The notes: generated by a model from the letters alone, not told the origin. Counted from the first letter of the stretch, positions 17,290-26,717 are shown. The stretch is DNA of 64,000 bases from Chloropicon primus (GCA_023205875.1 CP060761.1:310001-374000), one strand, 5' to 3'. Numbers and translations are program-made.

Positions 17290-19833
17290 TCAACGGAGCT
17301 GGTTCGCCGACAGAGGCTGCCTCGTCGACTTCTTGGAGATGCTCACGCTCTTGGTACCCGGGTTCTCTTGAGTCGGGAAGAGGGACTGGGCGGTCCTGTT
17401 CATCGCCGGCTGGGAGAGGGTGGAGTGGATGGCCGCAAACTTCGTCTGAAGCCTCTTGACCTGCTCCAGCTCGGAGTCGAGGTGCTGCTGTCTGTGCTCC
17501 AAGTGGGACCTGACCGAGGCCACGTCAAAGATTCCATCGAGGTCCTCCGCGTAGCACCTCTCCAGCTCCTCCCTCAAGATGGCCGGGAAGTCGTCGATCA
17601 AAGGCATGAGGAAAAAGCAGTTGAACTTGAGCTCCATGGACTGGACGTAAAAGTCCCTGATGCCCTCAAAAATCCTGCAGACCAGAGCGGCCACGACATC
17701 CTCGCTGATGCTGCCGAGCCTCCTCGTCCACAGCGTCCCCTCGAGGAGGTCCACGAGCTGCTCCTGGGGGCTCACCTCCGCCGTGGAGGACGCCTCCTTC
17801 TGCTGGTCTCTCCTGTCCTTCGATCCCCCGACAGCGGCGGCGGCGCTCTCGCTGGAGGTGCTCACCTGCTGGAACACGGACCTAAGCCCCGCCCTGTTCT
17901 TGTTGTGCAAGGACCACGTCACGTACCTGGTGGTGGACTTGAGGTCGTCGAGGCACTTCTGGATGCAGTCCTTCTCGCACTGCTCGATGAAAGAGTAGTA
18001 GATCGATCCGACCCTCTTGAGGAAGAGGTCGTGGCCGTTCAGGAACTCCCCGTCCCTCTGCAGGAGGTGCATGCCGATCGGGAGCATCCTCCTGGCGATG
18101 TGCGCCATTCTGAACCCAAGCTGGTACAGGTAAGGCTCGAAGACCTCCTTGGCCTTCGAGATCGCAATGACGCAGGCGGTCCTGGTGTAGTTCACCCCGT
18201 CATGGACGTCGTCCACGCCGCAGGAGTTCACGATCTCCTCCCTGCTGATGTCGCTGCAGGCCATCTGACCCACCACGTGCCTGAACTCGGCCATGGCCCT
18301 GTGGTACTGGGCCCCTCCGTAAAGCCTCATGTGCTTGTTGGCCAGGTTGGAGTAGTGCGGGAGAGGCTGGCCGTCGACGTCCAGGAAGGCACCGCCTCTG
18401 ATGTGCTCGTCCGCCAGGGTCTCCCCAAAGCGCTCAGGAGAAGCGGAGATGGTCCCCTTCATCAGCGTGTGGATCTTCGCCAAGAACCTCTCCCTGAAGT
18501 GCCTTCCCCTCTCCTTCAAGCGGTCCTCCTGAAGGTTGTTGAGCTCCGCGACGGTGTCGTCGAGCTTCTGGGCCGCGCCCCTGTGCTCCCTCTCCAGCAA
18601 CGGCACGATGCTCGGGACGTTCTCGAAGTACTTCTGCTGCAGGAGCTGCTCCAAGAACCTCCTGAGCTGGCTCACGCCGACCCTGCTCCTCTCGTTCCCG
18701 CTGTCGAGCTTCCTTCCCAGCTTCTTCTCGAGCTGGTGCACGTCGTTCGCCTCCCTGGAGGCGACGGCCTCCCTGAAGTGGTCGTTCGATCTGAAGACGG
18801 CGTCCCTCGAGATGCCGACCCTGCCGCTGGGCACGGAGGTGTAGAAGGGGGACCCCCCGAGAATGGTGCTCTCAAGCAGCTTGGAGGGCGGCCTGAGGAA
18901 GAGCTCCACGTCGGCCCCCCTGGCGAACTGGGGGATCCTCGTGTCGAGCTTCGTGGACACGATCACGGTCCTCTCGAGCATGGGGTCCACCTGCATCACG
19001 AACTTCCTCGTGGTCGCGTTCCCCCAGTCGGCCGTGTCCTCCAAGCAAAGCACGATGTACTCCCTCTGCTCCATCTTGGACCTCACCAGGGCCTCCACCT
19101 GCCTCTGCGCCTGCTGCTGGGAGGAGTTCCTCCTCCCCGGAGCCGCGCTGATCAGGCCAGGCGTGTCGATGATCGTCAGGTTAGGGCAGTACTTGTACTC
19201 GATCCTCACCACGATCTCCTTGGCCCAAAACTTGTCGTGCTCCGCCTCCAGCCGCCTGTTCTCGCTCTCGATGTACTCCTGGAGCTCCTCCAGGGTCACC
19301 TCCGTCTCCACCGCGCCCTCCATGATCAAGAAGCAGTGGGGCTCCACGCAAGTCGAGTTGTACTTCATGTGAAGGGTGATGGGCCTCCTGGTCTTCGTCC
19401 CACCGCCCACGTGGTTGAACTGGAAGCCCATCAGCGCCTCCACCAGGGCAGACTTCCCGTCCGTCTGGTGGCCCACGACCAAAATCGCTGGAGCATCGAA
19501 AGGCTTGCGAAAGTCCTGAGCCAAAGAGTGAAGCTCGTTGTACGCCTCGTACAACCTCTCGTTCCCGCTGCGCAAGAAAGAGTTGTTGTTGTTCATCATC
19601 GAGGACCCGTTCGCTCTCACGCCGTTGCTCCTGTCCGCGCTGCCGAAGGCCGAAGGCGTCTGTCTCCCCTGGTCCACCTCCACAAAGTCAAGAGAAGCGG
19701 CGACGTTCCTGTTCCTCTCCGCGCTTCCAAACTCCCCGTTCGTAGGCTGTTGTTGTTGTTGCTCCGGCGTCGTCTCCGTCGAAGCAGCACCGCTCAAGCT
19801 CTTCAACCAACTCTCCGTGGACGAGATCGTCAT
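17290..19833 (-). CDS. DRP5B: ARC5/DRP5B dynamin-related GTPase, plastid (and peroxisome) division
   Basis: An 847-aa protein in one exon. In plants DRP5B assembles on the cytosolic face of the constricting plastid and also acts in peroxisome fission. After about 110 Gln/Ser/Asn-rich residues, the GTPase domain shows G1 GHQTDGKSALVE (about residue 121), then GFQFNHVGGGTKTRRPIT, G3 DTPGLI and G4 STKLDTRIPQF. The later DRP5B-specific blocks are clear: MRLYGGAQYHRAMAEFRHVV, CGVDDVHDGVNYTRTACVI, and TRYVTWSLHNKNRAGL. Length fits the family (about 780-850). ATG 19833 is chosen because the frame upstream is not conserved and overlaps a plus-strand gene. The upstream region carries two E2F-like sites, which fits cell-cycle control of plastid division. 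Confidence 0.9.
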   Translation of the reverse strand: MTISSTESWLKSLSGAASTETTPEQQQQQPTNGEFGSAERNRNVAASLDFVEVDQGRQTPSAFGSADRSNGVRANGSSMMNNNNSFLRSGNERLYEAYNELHSLAQDFRKPFDAPAILVVGHQTDGKSALVEALMGFQFNHVGGGTKTRRPITLHMKYNSTCVEPHCFLIMEGAVETEVTLEELQEYIESENRRLEAEHDKFWAKEIVVRIEYKYCPNLTIIDTPGLISAAPGRRNSSQQQAQRQVEALVRSKMEQREYIVLCLEDTADWGNATTRKFVMQVDPMLERTVIVSTKLDTRIPQFARGADVELFLRPPSKLLESTILGGSPFYTSVPSGRVGISRDAVFRSNDHFREAVASREANDVHQLEKKLGRKLDSGNERSRVGVSQLRRFLEQLLQQKYFENVPSIVPLLEREHRGAAQKLDDTVAELNNLQEDRLKERGRHFRERFLAKIHTLMKGTISASPERFGETLADEHIRGGAFLDVDGQPLPHYSNLANKHMRLYGGAQYHRAMAEFRHVVGQMACSDISREEIVNSCGVDDVHDGVNYTRTACVIAISKAKEVFEPYLYQLGFRMAHIARRMLPIGMHLLQRDGEFLNGHDLFLKRVGSIYYSFIEQCEKDCIQKCLDDLKSTTRYVTWSLHNKNRAGLRSVFQQVSTSSESAAAAVGGSKDRRDQQKEASSTAEVSPQEQLVDLLEGTLWTRRLGSISEDVVAALVCRIFEGIRDFYVQSMELKFNCFFLMPLIDDFPAILREELERCYAEDLDGIFDVASVRSHLEHRQQHLDSELEQVKRLQTKFAAIHSTLSQPAMNRTAQSLFPTQENPGTKSVSISKKSTRQPLSANQLR

Positions 19834-19952
19834 CCTCGTCCGAAAGTCGTTCTTCAACCCCCCTTGCTTCCGTCTTGACCGCCGCCGTGCGTCAACTTCT
19901 GTCGCTCCTCTCCTCTCTCTCCTCGTCCGCTCTCTCTCTCCCTGATCTCCGA

Positions 19953-19964
19953 TTTGGCGCGAAA
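19953..19964 (+). promoter_or_regulatory. E2F/DP-like site
   Basis: TTTGGCGCGAAA matches the E2F consensus TTTSSCGC with a symmetric flank. It lies about 120 bp upstream of the DRP5B ATG and 30 bp upstream of the divergent small gene. Confidence 0.55.
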
Positions 19965-19979
19965 AAACCTTTCGAATTT

Positions 19980-19990
19980 TTTGGCGGGAA
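19980..19990 (+). promoter_or_regulatory. Second E2F/DP-like site
   Basis: TTTGGCGGGAA lies 27 bp from the first site. A third GGCGGGAA follows at 19998, over the start of the small gene. Confidence 0.5.
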
Positions 19991-19994
19991 GAAG

Positions 19995-20265
19995 ATGGCG
20001 GGAAGAGGGGAAAGAAGCCGTGCAGGAGGCCCAGCGTTATGACAGCAAGTCCCCGGAGAAGAAGAGGAAGATCGCGGACTACAACGAGGCGTGGAGGATC
20101 ATCTTTGCGGACGCATCTCTTATGCTGAGCGACAAGGAACAATGTATTGTGAAGAGAGAGTACCTGGAAGAGGTCGGGCTCTGCAAGGCTCCTCGTCCTC
20201 CGTCGTCGAAGAGAACACGAAGCAAGATGGCCCCTTCCATTGTCAAGGTCAAGCAGGAAGAGTGA
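19995..20265 (+). pseudogene. Small basic/charged protein gene, frame-broken at its start
   Basis: A GC-ending open frame runs to the TGA at 20265 and reads KEAVQEAQRYDSKSPEKK, then helical EAWRIIFADASLMLSDKEQ and a Lys/Arg tail ending VKVKQEE. It lacks an in-frame ATG: the only ATG (19995) is one base out of frame, and the GGGG run just after it is where the two frames would join. Either the assembled sequence has one surplus G, or the gene is broken. The expected product would be about 90 aa. No family was recognised. It shares an E2F-site promoter with DRP5B, hinting at S-phase expression. An untranslated RNA remains possible. Confidence 0.4.
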
Positions 20266-20392
20266 AGAGGGAGAGTTTAGGGTAGAGCAAGCAAGCTGTA
20301 TAAGCAAAATGTAGTTACAAATGTCATCGCTCTTCAGTGTCTTTGCCCTGACAAGTCTTTTCTCATCATCCTCATCCTCATCGACGCGTACG

Positions 20393-20397
20393 TTACA
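20393..20397 (-). other. Poly(A) signal TGTAA of the CtIP-like gene
   Basis: Minus-strand TGTAA about 135 nt past the stop at 20530. Another TTACA lies near 20314. Confidence 0.4.
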
Positions 20398-20420
20398 AAG
20401 CAAGCAATCGGAATTCAATT

Positions 20421-20496
20421 CATTTCTTGCCCCATCGAAAGCAGTGGAGAGCAAGCAAGAGTCCTTCCTTGTATCGTAGTTTCTCTGGCCCCTTCC
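20421..20496. repeat. Dispersed repeat R2, copy a
   Basis: A ~76-bp segment containing CCCATCGAAAGCAGTG and GTCCTTCCTTGTATCG. It is almost identical to two copies at 37014-37189. On the minus strand it carries CTCTC-N5-CTTTCGA, the front half of the promoter module. Confidence 0.85.
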
Positions 20497-20529
20497 CCCC
20501 CCCCCCCACCCCACAACCCTCTCTCTCTC

Positions 20530-22125
20530 TCACTGCGAGGATTGAGACGGCGGGGTCACGCCGATGTGCCAGTAGTCTCTGGGGGTTCCGCCGTTCTCGT
20601 CGTTCTCGTTCCTGTACTTGTCGTACTTGGAGAGATCGACCTTGGCCTTGGCCTTCTTCTTCTCGTCCACGACCACGCAGCAGTCCTCGGAAGCCTCCTC
20701 CGTCTGCTGGCTCGAGGGCCTCTTCAGCTCCAGGGGACCGCTGGTGCGCCTGCTCCTCAGCTGGGACACGAAGAACTCATCGATGCCTTCGCTGAAGATC
20801 TTCCTTTGCTTCAGGCTGCTCCCCCCCGGCTTCGAACCGAGACCTTGGTCGGCCCTCGACCTCTTGCGAGGGATCCAGCCCGGGGAGTCGGCCTCCTTCT
20901 TCGGGCCCTCGGCCTCCTTGCCGTCGCCCCCGAGGCGACTCTGCCTCCTCCTTGGACTGGTAAAGCAAGAGAGGACCCGCGAGGACGAGCCGCCAGCGTT
21001 GTCGGACTCCGTCTGCGATGGTCCCACCTCTACGTCCAAGTCCAAGTCGTCCAAGTCGTCCAAGACTTCCCTTCTTGCTTCTGGCTTCGCCTCCTCCGCT
21101 TTCACGACGAGCTTGGCGTCCGTCTCTCGAGCAGCAACCCCTTGGGCTTCGGGCTCCCTCCCTCCCTCCTCCGCACCAGTTTCGCCCCCTGCATCTTCAG
21201 CCGCAAGACCCCCCTGGGCTCGCGTGCACCTCTCCTTGTACTCCCTCGCTTTCTTCTTCACCCGGTCGTACTTGACTCTCAAACTGTCCAGCTCCCTCCT
21301 CAAGCGATTGTTCTCCCTCTCTTGCTGGCTCGTCACGACGTCCGTGCTCTTGCTCAAATCGTTGTATCTTTGCTGGATCTCCTCCTCCGACTTTCTGCTT
21401 TCCAGGAACTTGTCCGAGAAGTGAACCGCTTCCTTCCTCAGGTTCTCCTTCTGCCTCCGCAAGGCCAGAACCTCCTCCTCCTTCTCCGCCACCTCAGCCT
21501 CAAGCTTCATCACCCTCTCCCGATGCAAGCTCTCGCTCTTGCCCCTCTCCTTCTTCAGCTCGTGGTTCTCCTGCGTCAGGGTCTCCACTCCACCCGCCTT
21601 GGCCTCCAGCCTCACCCTGGCTTCCCTCCAGGCCCTCTGCTCTCGCTCCCTCTCCACCAGCTTCACCCTCAGTCCCACCACCTCCTGCTCAAACTCAAAC
21701 ACCTTGTTCGACAATTCATTCAGGGCAGATCCGCTTGAGCTTGCAAGACGCACAAGAGCACGCCTCATCTCATCCCCTTTCCTCGTCATCCCCTCCTCCT
21801 CCTCCTCCTCCTCCTCCTCCTCCATCTCCATCCCCATGGTCACGGCATCCTTGGGCAAGCTGTTGTTGTTCATGCTCGGCGTCGACGTCACGAGGCTAGA
21901 AAAGTCCGTCGGTGGAACCATGCCAGGAGACGGATCATACGCCGTCCCCGAAACCAAACCCGAACCGCCGTGCCCCTGCATCGCCGCACGAACGTCTTGC
22001 CTAAACTTTGTCTGCACCGTTCCACTCTCCAGCATCTTCATCTTCCTTTCGAGCTTCTTCCTCATCCCTTCGTCGTCGTCGTCGTCGGTCGAGGCGGCTC
22101 TGAGTGAGAACGAGGGTGACGCCAT
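20530..22125 (-). CDS. Coiled-coil protein with a possible CtIP/Sae2-like C-terminus
   Basis: A 531-aa single-exon protein. The N-terminus is acidic (five Asp). Residues ~100-110 hold a Glu run, from about ten consecutive GAG codons. A strong coiled coil spans ~115-310 (LVEREREQRAWREARVRLE and onwards). An acidic, Ser/Pro-rich middle follows (~320-450) with the LDDLDDLDLDVEVGPS patch. The last ~30 residues include YDKYRNENDENGG then TPRDYWHIGV. That TP-x-x-(F/Y)-W-x-(I/V)-G pattern resembles the end of CtIP/Sae2/Com1 DNA-repair nucleases, which also pair an N-terminal coiled coil with such a tail. The CxxC zinc hook of CtIP is not evident. It is best called a coiled-coil protein with a weak CtIP hint. 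Confidence 0.6.
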   Translation of the reverse strand: MASPSFSLRAASTDDDDDEGMRKKLERKMKMLESGTVQTKFRQDVRAAMQGHGGSGLVSGTAYDPSPGMVPPTDFSSLVTSTPSMNNNSLPKDAVTMGMEMEEEEEEEEEEGMTRKGDEMRRALVRLASSSGSALNELSNKVFEFEQEVVGLRVKLVEREREQRAWREARVRLEAKAGGVETLTQENHELKKERGKSESLHRERVMKLEAEVAEKEEEVLALRRQKENLRKEAVHFSDKFLESRKSEEEIQQRYNDLSKSTDVVTSQQERENNRLRRELDSLRVKYDRVKKKAREYKERCTRAQGGLAAEDAGGETGAEEGGREPEAQGVAARETDAKLVVKAEEAKPEARREVLDDLDDLDLDVEVGPSQTESDNAGGSSSRVLSCFTSPRRRQSRLGGDGKEAEGPKKEADSPGWIPRKRSRADQGLGSKPGGSSLKQRKIFSEGIDEFFVSQLRSRRTSGPLELKRPSSQQTEEASEDCCVVVDEKKKAKAKVDLSKYDKYRNENDENGGTPRDYWHIGVTPPSQSSQ

Positions 22126-22760
22126 GGCTGTCCACCCTCCTCGTCCACGTCGCCGTCGCCTTGGCGCGCGCTCTCGTCGTCCTCCTCCTCCTCGCCGCGC
22201 CCTGCGACTGCCAAAGGTCTTGTCCCTTGGCGAAGGAGGGAGGCGCCTCGGAGAGCGATTGGAGTGAGGAGGGAAGGAAGAGGAAGTGGAAATACGAAAG
22301 GGACGAGGAATCGCGAAAGTACGTCTCGAGATCTTTCCATTGATACTTTCATCGTCCCGTTTGGTGCTCGGAGTGGTCCAGGAGGTCCATTTAGAGCGAG
22401 GAAGGAGGCAGCGAGGAGGAGTTTTAGGTGAGCGAGAACGAGGGCCAGAACGCGGTGGGCGGCGAGAGGAGAGGGGAAAGCGAGGCAGGAGGAAGGATCA
22501 TCTCTTTGGTATTCGAAAGTGTGGTCGATCCAAGGAAGAGACGCTCTGGTGAGGATAGGAGCGACGAGAGAGGGGAGATCCCTGCAGAGGGAGAGAGGGA
22601 AGGTGGAGAGCAGGGTGGTGGTGGTGCCGCGGGACTTCACCTTCGGTCCAGGATTTCGGGGTCGGGGAACGGTTTCATTGCTGTTTAGAGAAGGATTGGT
22701 TGGATGAGGTGCAGACTTCTCGAGTGGTGAGGGTCTGGTGAAGGAGGCCGAGGACGGCAT
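22126..22760. other. Divergent promoter region upstream of the ASNSD1-like gene
   Basis: Between the divergent CtIP-like and ASNSD1-like genes. It carries one complete-spacing module on the plus strand at 22314. The rest is purine-rich and no gene was seen. Confidence 0.5.
22314..22364 (+). promoter_or_regulatory. Promoter module copy (ASNSD1-like gene)
   Basis: CGAAA-N4-GTCTC-N5-CTTTCCA-N20-TTTGG: one mismatch (CTTTCCA for CTTTCGA), all spacings exact. It lies about 400 bp upstream of the ATG, so a leader intron or long 5' UTR is possible. Confidence 0.6.
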
Positions 22761-24526
22761 ATGTGCGGCATCCTGGCAATCCTGCTGCTGAAGGGGGACT
22801 TGGGCCCCGGGTCTGCTCCGGCAGATGGTCGCTCCGTGGGCGGATGGGAAGACGGGGCAGAGTGGTGGATGAGGAATCGAGGCCCGGACGGGCAGAGCGA
22901 GGAGAGGAGACATATCGGGGAGGAGGGCGGCCTCTTGCTGAGAGCAAGCCTGCTGCAGGTGAGGGGCGGGGCCAAGCTTGGTGGGCCACAGCTGGCCGAT
23001 GGTCTCGGCAACGTCTTGTGCTTCAATGGGGAAATCTACTCAGGGCTGTCAGAACTTGGCCAGGGAGTGAATGACGGTGCAGCTCTTCTCTCGGAGCTTG
23101 GGGCGAGTCCGGAGGGGGGGGCAGCAGGAGTCTTCTCTCGGCTGAGGGGTCCCTGGGCAGCCATCTTTTGGGAGGAAGGCACGCAGACACTTTGGTACGG
23201 AAGGGACGTCATAGGGCGACGGAGCTTGCTGCGATTCAAGGGCGACGACCGTCTCGTGCTCTCGTCCGTCTCCCTCTCGCCCTTCGATGCGCCAGAGGAA
23301 GTGAGAAGTGCGTGGGAAGAGGTTCCGCCGGGCATCTACAGCGTCTCCCTAGCCAGCGCTGTCGGCAGCAATGCAGTGCCCGAGCCCCTTCATCACGAGT
23401 GGGTCGATCCCATTCCCGCTGCACTCGCACAGAGGGGCAAGGAGGAGCCTTCTTCAGGTCCTGGTCCCACCGAAGGCGGACTCGACGTCATGGCCAGCGC
23501 GGAGCACCTGTTGAGGCTGCTCAGAAATTCGGTGAAACTCCGGTGCTCCTTGGTCGACCACAGGTACGATCATTCCCAGGGCGTCGGTGATTTGCCCCAA
23601 GCGAAGGTGGCGGTCTTGTACAGCGGGGGTCTGGACTCGGCGATCCTGGCAGCGCTTGCCGGAGAAGCCGTCGAGGGCCCCATCGACCTCATCAACGTTT
23701 GCTTTGTGGGCGGGAAATCTCCAGATAGGCTCGCTGCCTTGGAGGGTCTGAGGGATCTCTCAGAATCTGGTCGAGAGTACCGGCTCGTAGAGGTTGATTC
23801 GACGCTGCAGGAAGTGGACGCAATGCGAAGCCGCCTCTTGCAGCTCTTGCAGCCAACCGAAACCATCATGGATCTCAACATTGGAGCATCCTTGAGCATT
23901 GCGGCGCGTTGCAAAGGAAGGCTGAAACGGTTTCAAGATGGGGGATAGTAACGGTGAGTGAGGACTACACCTCGGCGGCCAGAGTGATTCTCTGCGGGCA
24001 GGGCGCCGATGAGCAATGCGGAGGTAAGCGGACGGGAGTCTTCGAACCCCTTCGGTCTCGTCCTGTCTCGACTGACACGAAAACTTTGCTAGGGTATGGC
24101 AGGCACAAGACGAAGTTCCAGAACGGTGGCTGGCCCGCTCTCTCCAAGGAGATCGAGCACGACGTCAATCGGTTGTGGAGGCGCAACCTCGGAAGGGATG
24201 ACAGGGTGATATCGGATCAAGGCCGAGAAGCGAGATTCCCTTTCTTGGACGAGGATGTCGCCCTGTCTTTGCACAAGATGGCCGTGGAGGTCAAGTGCGA
24301 TCCATTAAAGCCCCTCGGGGAAGGGGACAAGCAGGTGCTGAGGGTGATGGCCAAGAATTTCCTCCCTGGGTTGGCTAGAGCCTCTCAGAGGCCAAAGAGG
24401 GCCATTCAGTTTGGAACGAGAATTGCTAAACTTGCGAACGCGAGGGACTTTGGAAGCAATCGGGCTGCAAACATGGCCAGCGCCGGCTCCGTCGTGCTGC
24501 CCGAGTTCGACGCTGTAGGAAGATAA
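22761..24526 (+). CDS. ASNSD1-like asparagine-synthetase-domain protein, with one frame break
   Basis: The N-terminus MCGILAI provides Cys2 of a class II glutamine amidotransferase; RNRGPDG and CFNGEIY follow. The synthetase half has the pyrophosphate loop YSGGLDS and then, after the break, GQGADEQCGG, YGRHKTKFQNG, RNLGRDDR and DQGREARFPFLDED, all ASNSD1-type. A 69-bp GTAAG..TAG intron (24024-24092) splits the GG-YGRH junction; it contains no in-frame stop. Upstream, the frame closes at 23946 although homology continues one base out of register just after a run of five G (23940-23944). No intron of normal size fits there, so a one-base assembly error or a real mutation is likely. The family's exact reaction is not well established. 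Confidence 0.75.
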
Positions 24527-24550
24527 GAAAGCAAAAAAATAAGTGTTTTA

Positions 24551-24555
24551 TGTAA
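24551..24555 (+). other. Poly(A) signal TGTAA of the ASNSD1-like gene
   Basis: TGTAA 25 nt past the stop at 24526. Confidence 0.5.
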
Positions 24556-24644
24556 AATGTAGGGGGGGCTCTTATAACCCCCGCCAATAATGCAAAAAAA
24601 TGAGTCGTCTCCAATCAAAATTGTTTCTCCCCCGCGCTTCACAA

Positions 24645-26432
24645 CTAGGAAGTCCCCACGCTCAGCTTTGAAAGCTCTTGAAATCGCGTGGGATTCACCG
24701 TCCTCAAGTGTTGCTCAACATCTTTCGTGAGCATCTTGTATAAAACCCAAACATAAGCAGCTCCCCCACCGAGGGAAAAGGCCAGGAGAAGAAAGTCCCC
24801 GGCTGTCATCTTCCCGTGGCCCATCGCCGACACCACGAAGGAGCCCAGCATGAACACGTTTGCAAGGATGACCACCACCGATATTGTGAGGGATATCCAC
24901 TTCTCCGTTCCCTTCACCACCATGGGCCCCATCAGCTTTTTGCTGCACACGAACTTCACCAAAGGGATGAGCGCGAACGGCAGCTCGAAACTCAAGACCA
25001 CGGAACTGAACACGATGAGTTCTTCCGACCCGCTTTCCCCTGCTACTATAGTCACGAGCAAGCTCGGGACGATTGCCACAGACCTCGTGATAAACGCCCT
25101 GAGAGCTGGCTTCAGGTTGAAATCCACAAAGCCCTCCATCACGTACTGGCCCGCGAGCGTGCCGGTCATGGTGCTGGACAATCCAGACGCAAGAAGAGCA
25201 CACCCAAAGAAGGTCTTCGCCGCAGTCCCAAGCACGTTCTTCAGCATGGTCGGCGCATTCTGCAGCGGCTGGTCGATCAGCTTTTGCTTCTCCTCCTCGG
25301 ATACTCCCTCCACCGTGGAGTGAGCCACAATCACAACGGCAACGTTGATGAAGAGGGAAAAGCCGAGGGCCAGGGCAGACTCCAGCCCGCCGTAGAAAAC
25401 GACAAGCTTCGTTTGCTTCACGTCCACAGGGAGCCCAGACTTTCCCTTTCTCTTGTCCGCTCCCTTACCCAAGTCGTAAGAGGGTCCCGACTCGGACGTG
25501 TTCAACCGATGGAACTCCTGCTTCTCACCGATGGTTCTCATCTCTATCCTGCTCGGGTCCGTCTCCTTGTCTCTGGCGAGGACCAGCGCCGAGTGCAAGA
25601 AGAGGTTGTGGGGCATCACAAGGGCGCCGAGCATGCCGACCGCGATGTAGGCACTCGTCGCGATCGGTTTCTTCAAGTACCCAAAAGAGAACAAGCCGGC
25701 GAAAACATCGCCGGCCGAGACGTGGTCCCCAACGTAGCTGAGCTCAGCGACAAAGCAGCAGCTGATGATGCCAACGAGGAAGGCGAAGAAAATTTCCAGG
25801 ACCCTTGCGCCTAGCTGCTGCAGAAGCAGGAAAAGCATCGCGCTCGTGGAAGTCACCAATATTCCCGCGGTGACCGGTATGCCGAAAAGCATCTTGAGTG
25901 CGAACGCCGTTCCTATCACTTCGGGGATGTCGCTGGCGATGATCGCCAGCTCGGACAGAATCCACAGGGCCTTGCTCTGGAGCGGCGTGTACTCGTGCCG
26001 ACACATCTGGCTCAGGTGCCTGCCCGTGGTGACCGCCAGCCTGATACAGAGTATCTGCACCAAGAGGCCCGCGCCCGTCGCGATCAGCAGCACCCAGAGA
26101 AGGCTCGAGCCGAACTGGGCACCCGCCTGCATGTCCACCTCGAAGTTTCCCGGATCCACATACGCTATCGTGATGAGGAACCCCGGCCCCAGGAAACTCA
26201 AGCAGTCCTTCACCCTCAGCTCCCCGAATATGCTCTCGTCATACAACCGTGCCGCTCCCTTCTCGAAGTTGTACGTGTCCTCCTGGACTTGAGAGGGCGG
26301 CGAGGTCGACACGCTCGAGGACCCCGGACCCGAGGACAACAACGACGGATTCGACAGTATCTCCGTCTCCTCCTCGCTCCCCGCCCTCTCCAAGTCCTTC
26401 AGCGACCCAGAGGACCCGGAACCGAACCCCAT
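24645..26432 (-). CDS. NRAMP-family divalent metal transporter
   Basis: A 595-aa protein with a ~75-residue Ser/Glu-rich cytosolic N-terminus followed by about 11-12 membrane segments. TM1 has the metal-binding DPGN (AYVDPGNFEVDMQAG) and TM6 the MPH motif (GALVMPHNLFLHS), the two halves of the Mn/Fe site of DMT1-type carriers. The downstream TM8 region reads SALALGFSLFINVAVVIVAH. It likely moves Mn2+ or Fe2+ with protons across plasma or vacuolar membranes. ATG 26432 is used; the frame upstream reaches only a TTG. A CAG acceptor-like site 20 bp before the ATG may mark a leader intron. Two promoter module copies lie upstream. Confidence 0.9.
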   Translation of the reverse strand: MGFGSGSSGSLKDLERAGSEEETEILSNPSLLSSGPGSSSVSTSPPSQVQEDTYNFEKGAARLYDESIFGELRVKDCLSFLGPGFLITIAYVDPGNFEVDMQAGAQFGSSLLWVLLIATGAGLLVQILCIRLAVTTGRHLSQMCRHEYTPLQSKALWILSELAIIASDIPEVIGTAFALKMLFGIPVTAGILVTSTSAMLFLLLQQLGARVLEIFFAFLVGIISCCFVAELSYVGDHVSAGDVFAGLFSFGYLKKPIATSAYIAVGMLGALVMPHNLFLHSALVLARDKETDPSRIEMRTIGEKQEFHRLNTSESGPSYDLGKGADKRKGKSGLPVDVKQTKLVVFYGGLESALALGFSLFINVAVVIVAHSTVEGVSEEEKQKLIDQPLQNAPTMLKNVLGTAAKTFFGCALLASGLSSTMTGTLAGQYVMEGFVDFNLKPALRAFITRSVAIVPSLLVTIVAGESGSEELIVFSSVVLSFELPFALIPLVKFVCSKKLMGPMVVKGTEKWISLTISVVVILANVFMLGSFVVSAMGHGKMTAGDFLLLAFSLGGGAAYVWVLYKMLTKDVEQHLRTVNPTRFQELSKLSVGTS

Positions 26433-26499
26433 CGCTCCTCGCTCCGTCACCTGCCAAACCAAAACACACCTCCGTCAGTGTTTCATCCTCCACACGTCG

Positions 26500-26539
26500 C
26501 CAAATCGTTCGACCGAGCGAGCGTTCGAAACAGCGAGAG
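26500..26539 (-). promoter_or_regulatory. Promoter module copy (NRAMP, proximal)
   Basis: Minus-strand CTCTC-N3-GTTTCGA-N20-TTTGG. The N20 and TTTGG blocks are exact, the first gap is two bases short, and the first block is CTCTC. About 70 bp upstream of the ATG. Confidence 0.5.
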
Positions 26540-26675
26540 GCAAGGATGATCTCTGAACCCCCTCTCCCTTCCGTTCCCTCCCCCTCGTCCCCTAACCTGG
26601 CCTCCCACTTACCTGAATCACCTTGACAACAACAGAAAAGCACTCGTTTCAGTCTCCGTCATCCTCAATCCGTCT

Positions 26676-26717
26676 CCAAATGTTTCAAGCGAGGGGTCTA
26701 CGGAAAGTTCAGATCAC
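26676..26717 (-). promoter_or_regulatory. Promoter module copy (NRAMP, distal)
   Basis: Minus-strand CTTTCCG-N20-TTTGG with CTCGCTTGA inside the spacer; the GTCTC block is lost. About 250 bp upstream of the ATG. Confidence 0.45.

Larger units (their letters stand above)
19834..20529. other. Region between DRP5B and the CtIP-like gene
   Basis: Holds the E2F-site-bearing promoter (19953-19990), a small frame-broken plus-strand gene (19995-20265), and the 3' flank of the minus-strand coiled-coil gene with repeat R2 copy a and a poly-C run near 20497. Confidence 0.5.

Noticed and set aside
17368-19878. An 836-aa plus-strand open frame opposite DRP5B
   Set aside because: It is the antisense shadow of a GC-ending gene; its composition (Leu/Arg/Val/His-rich) matches no family, while the minus strand encodes clear DRP5B.
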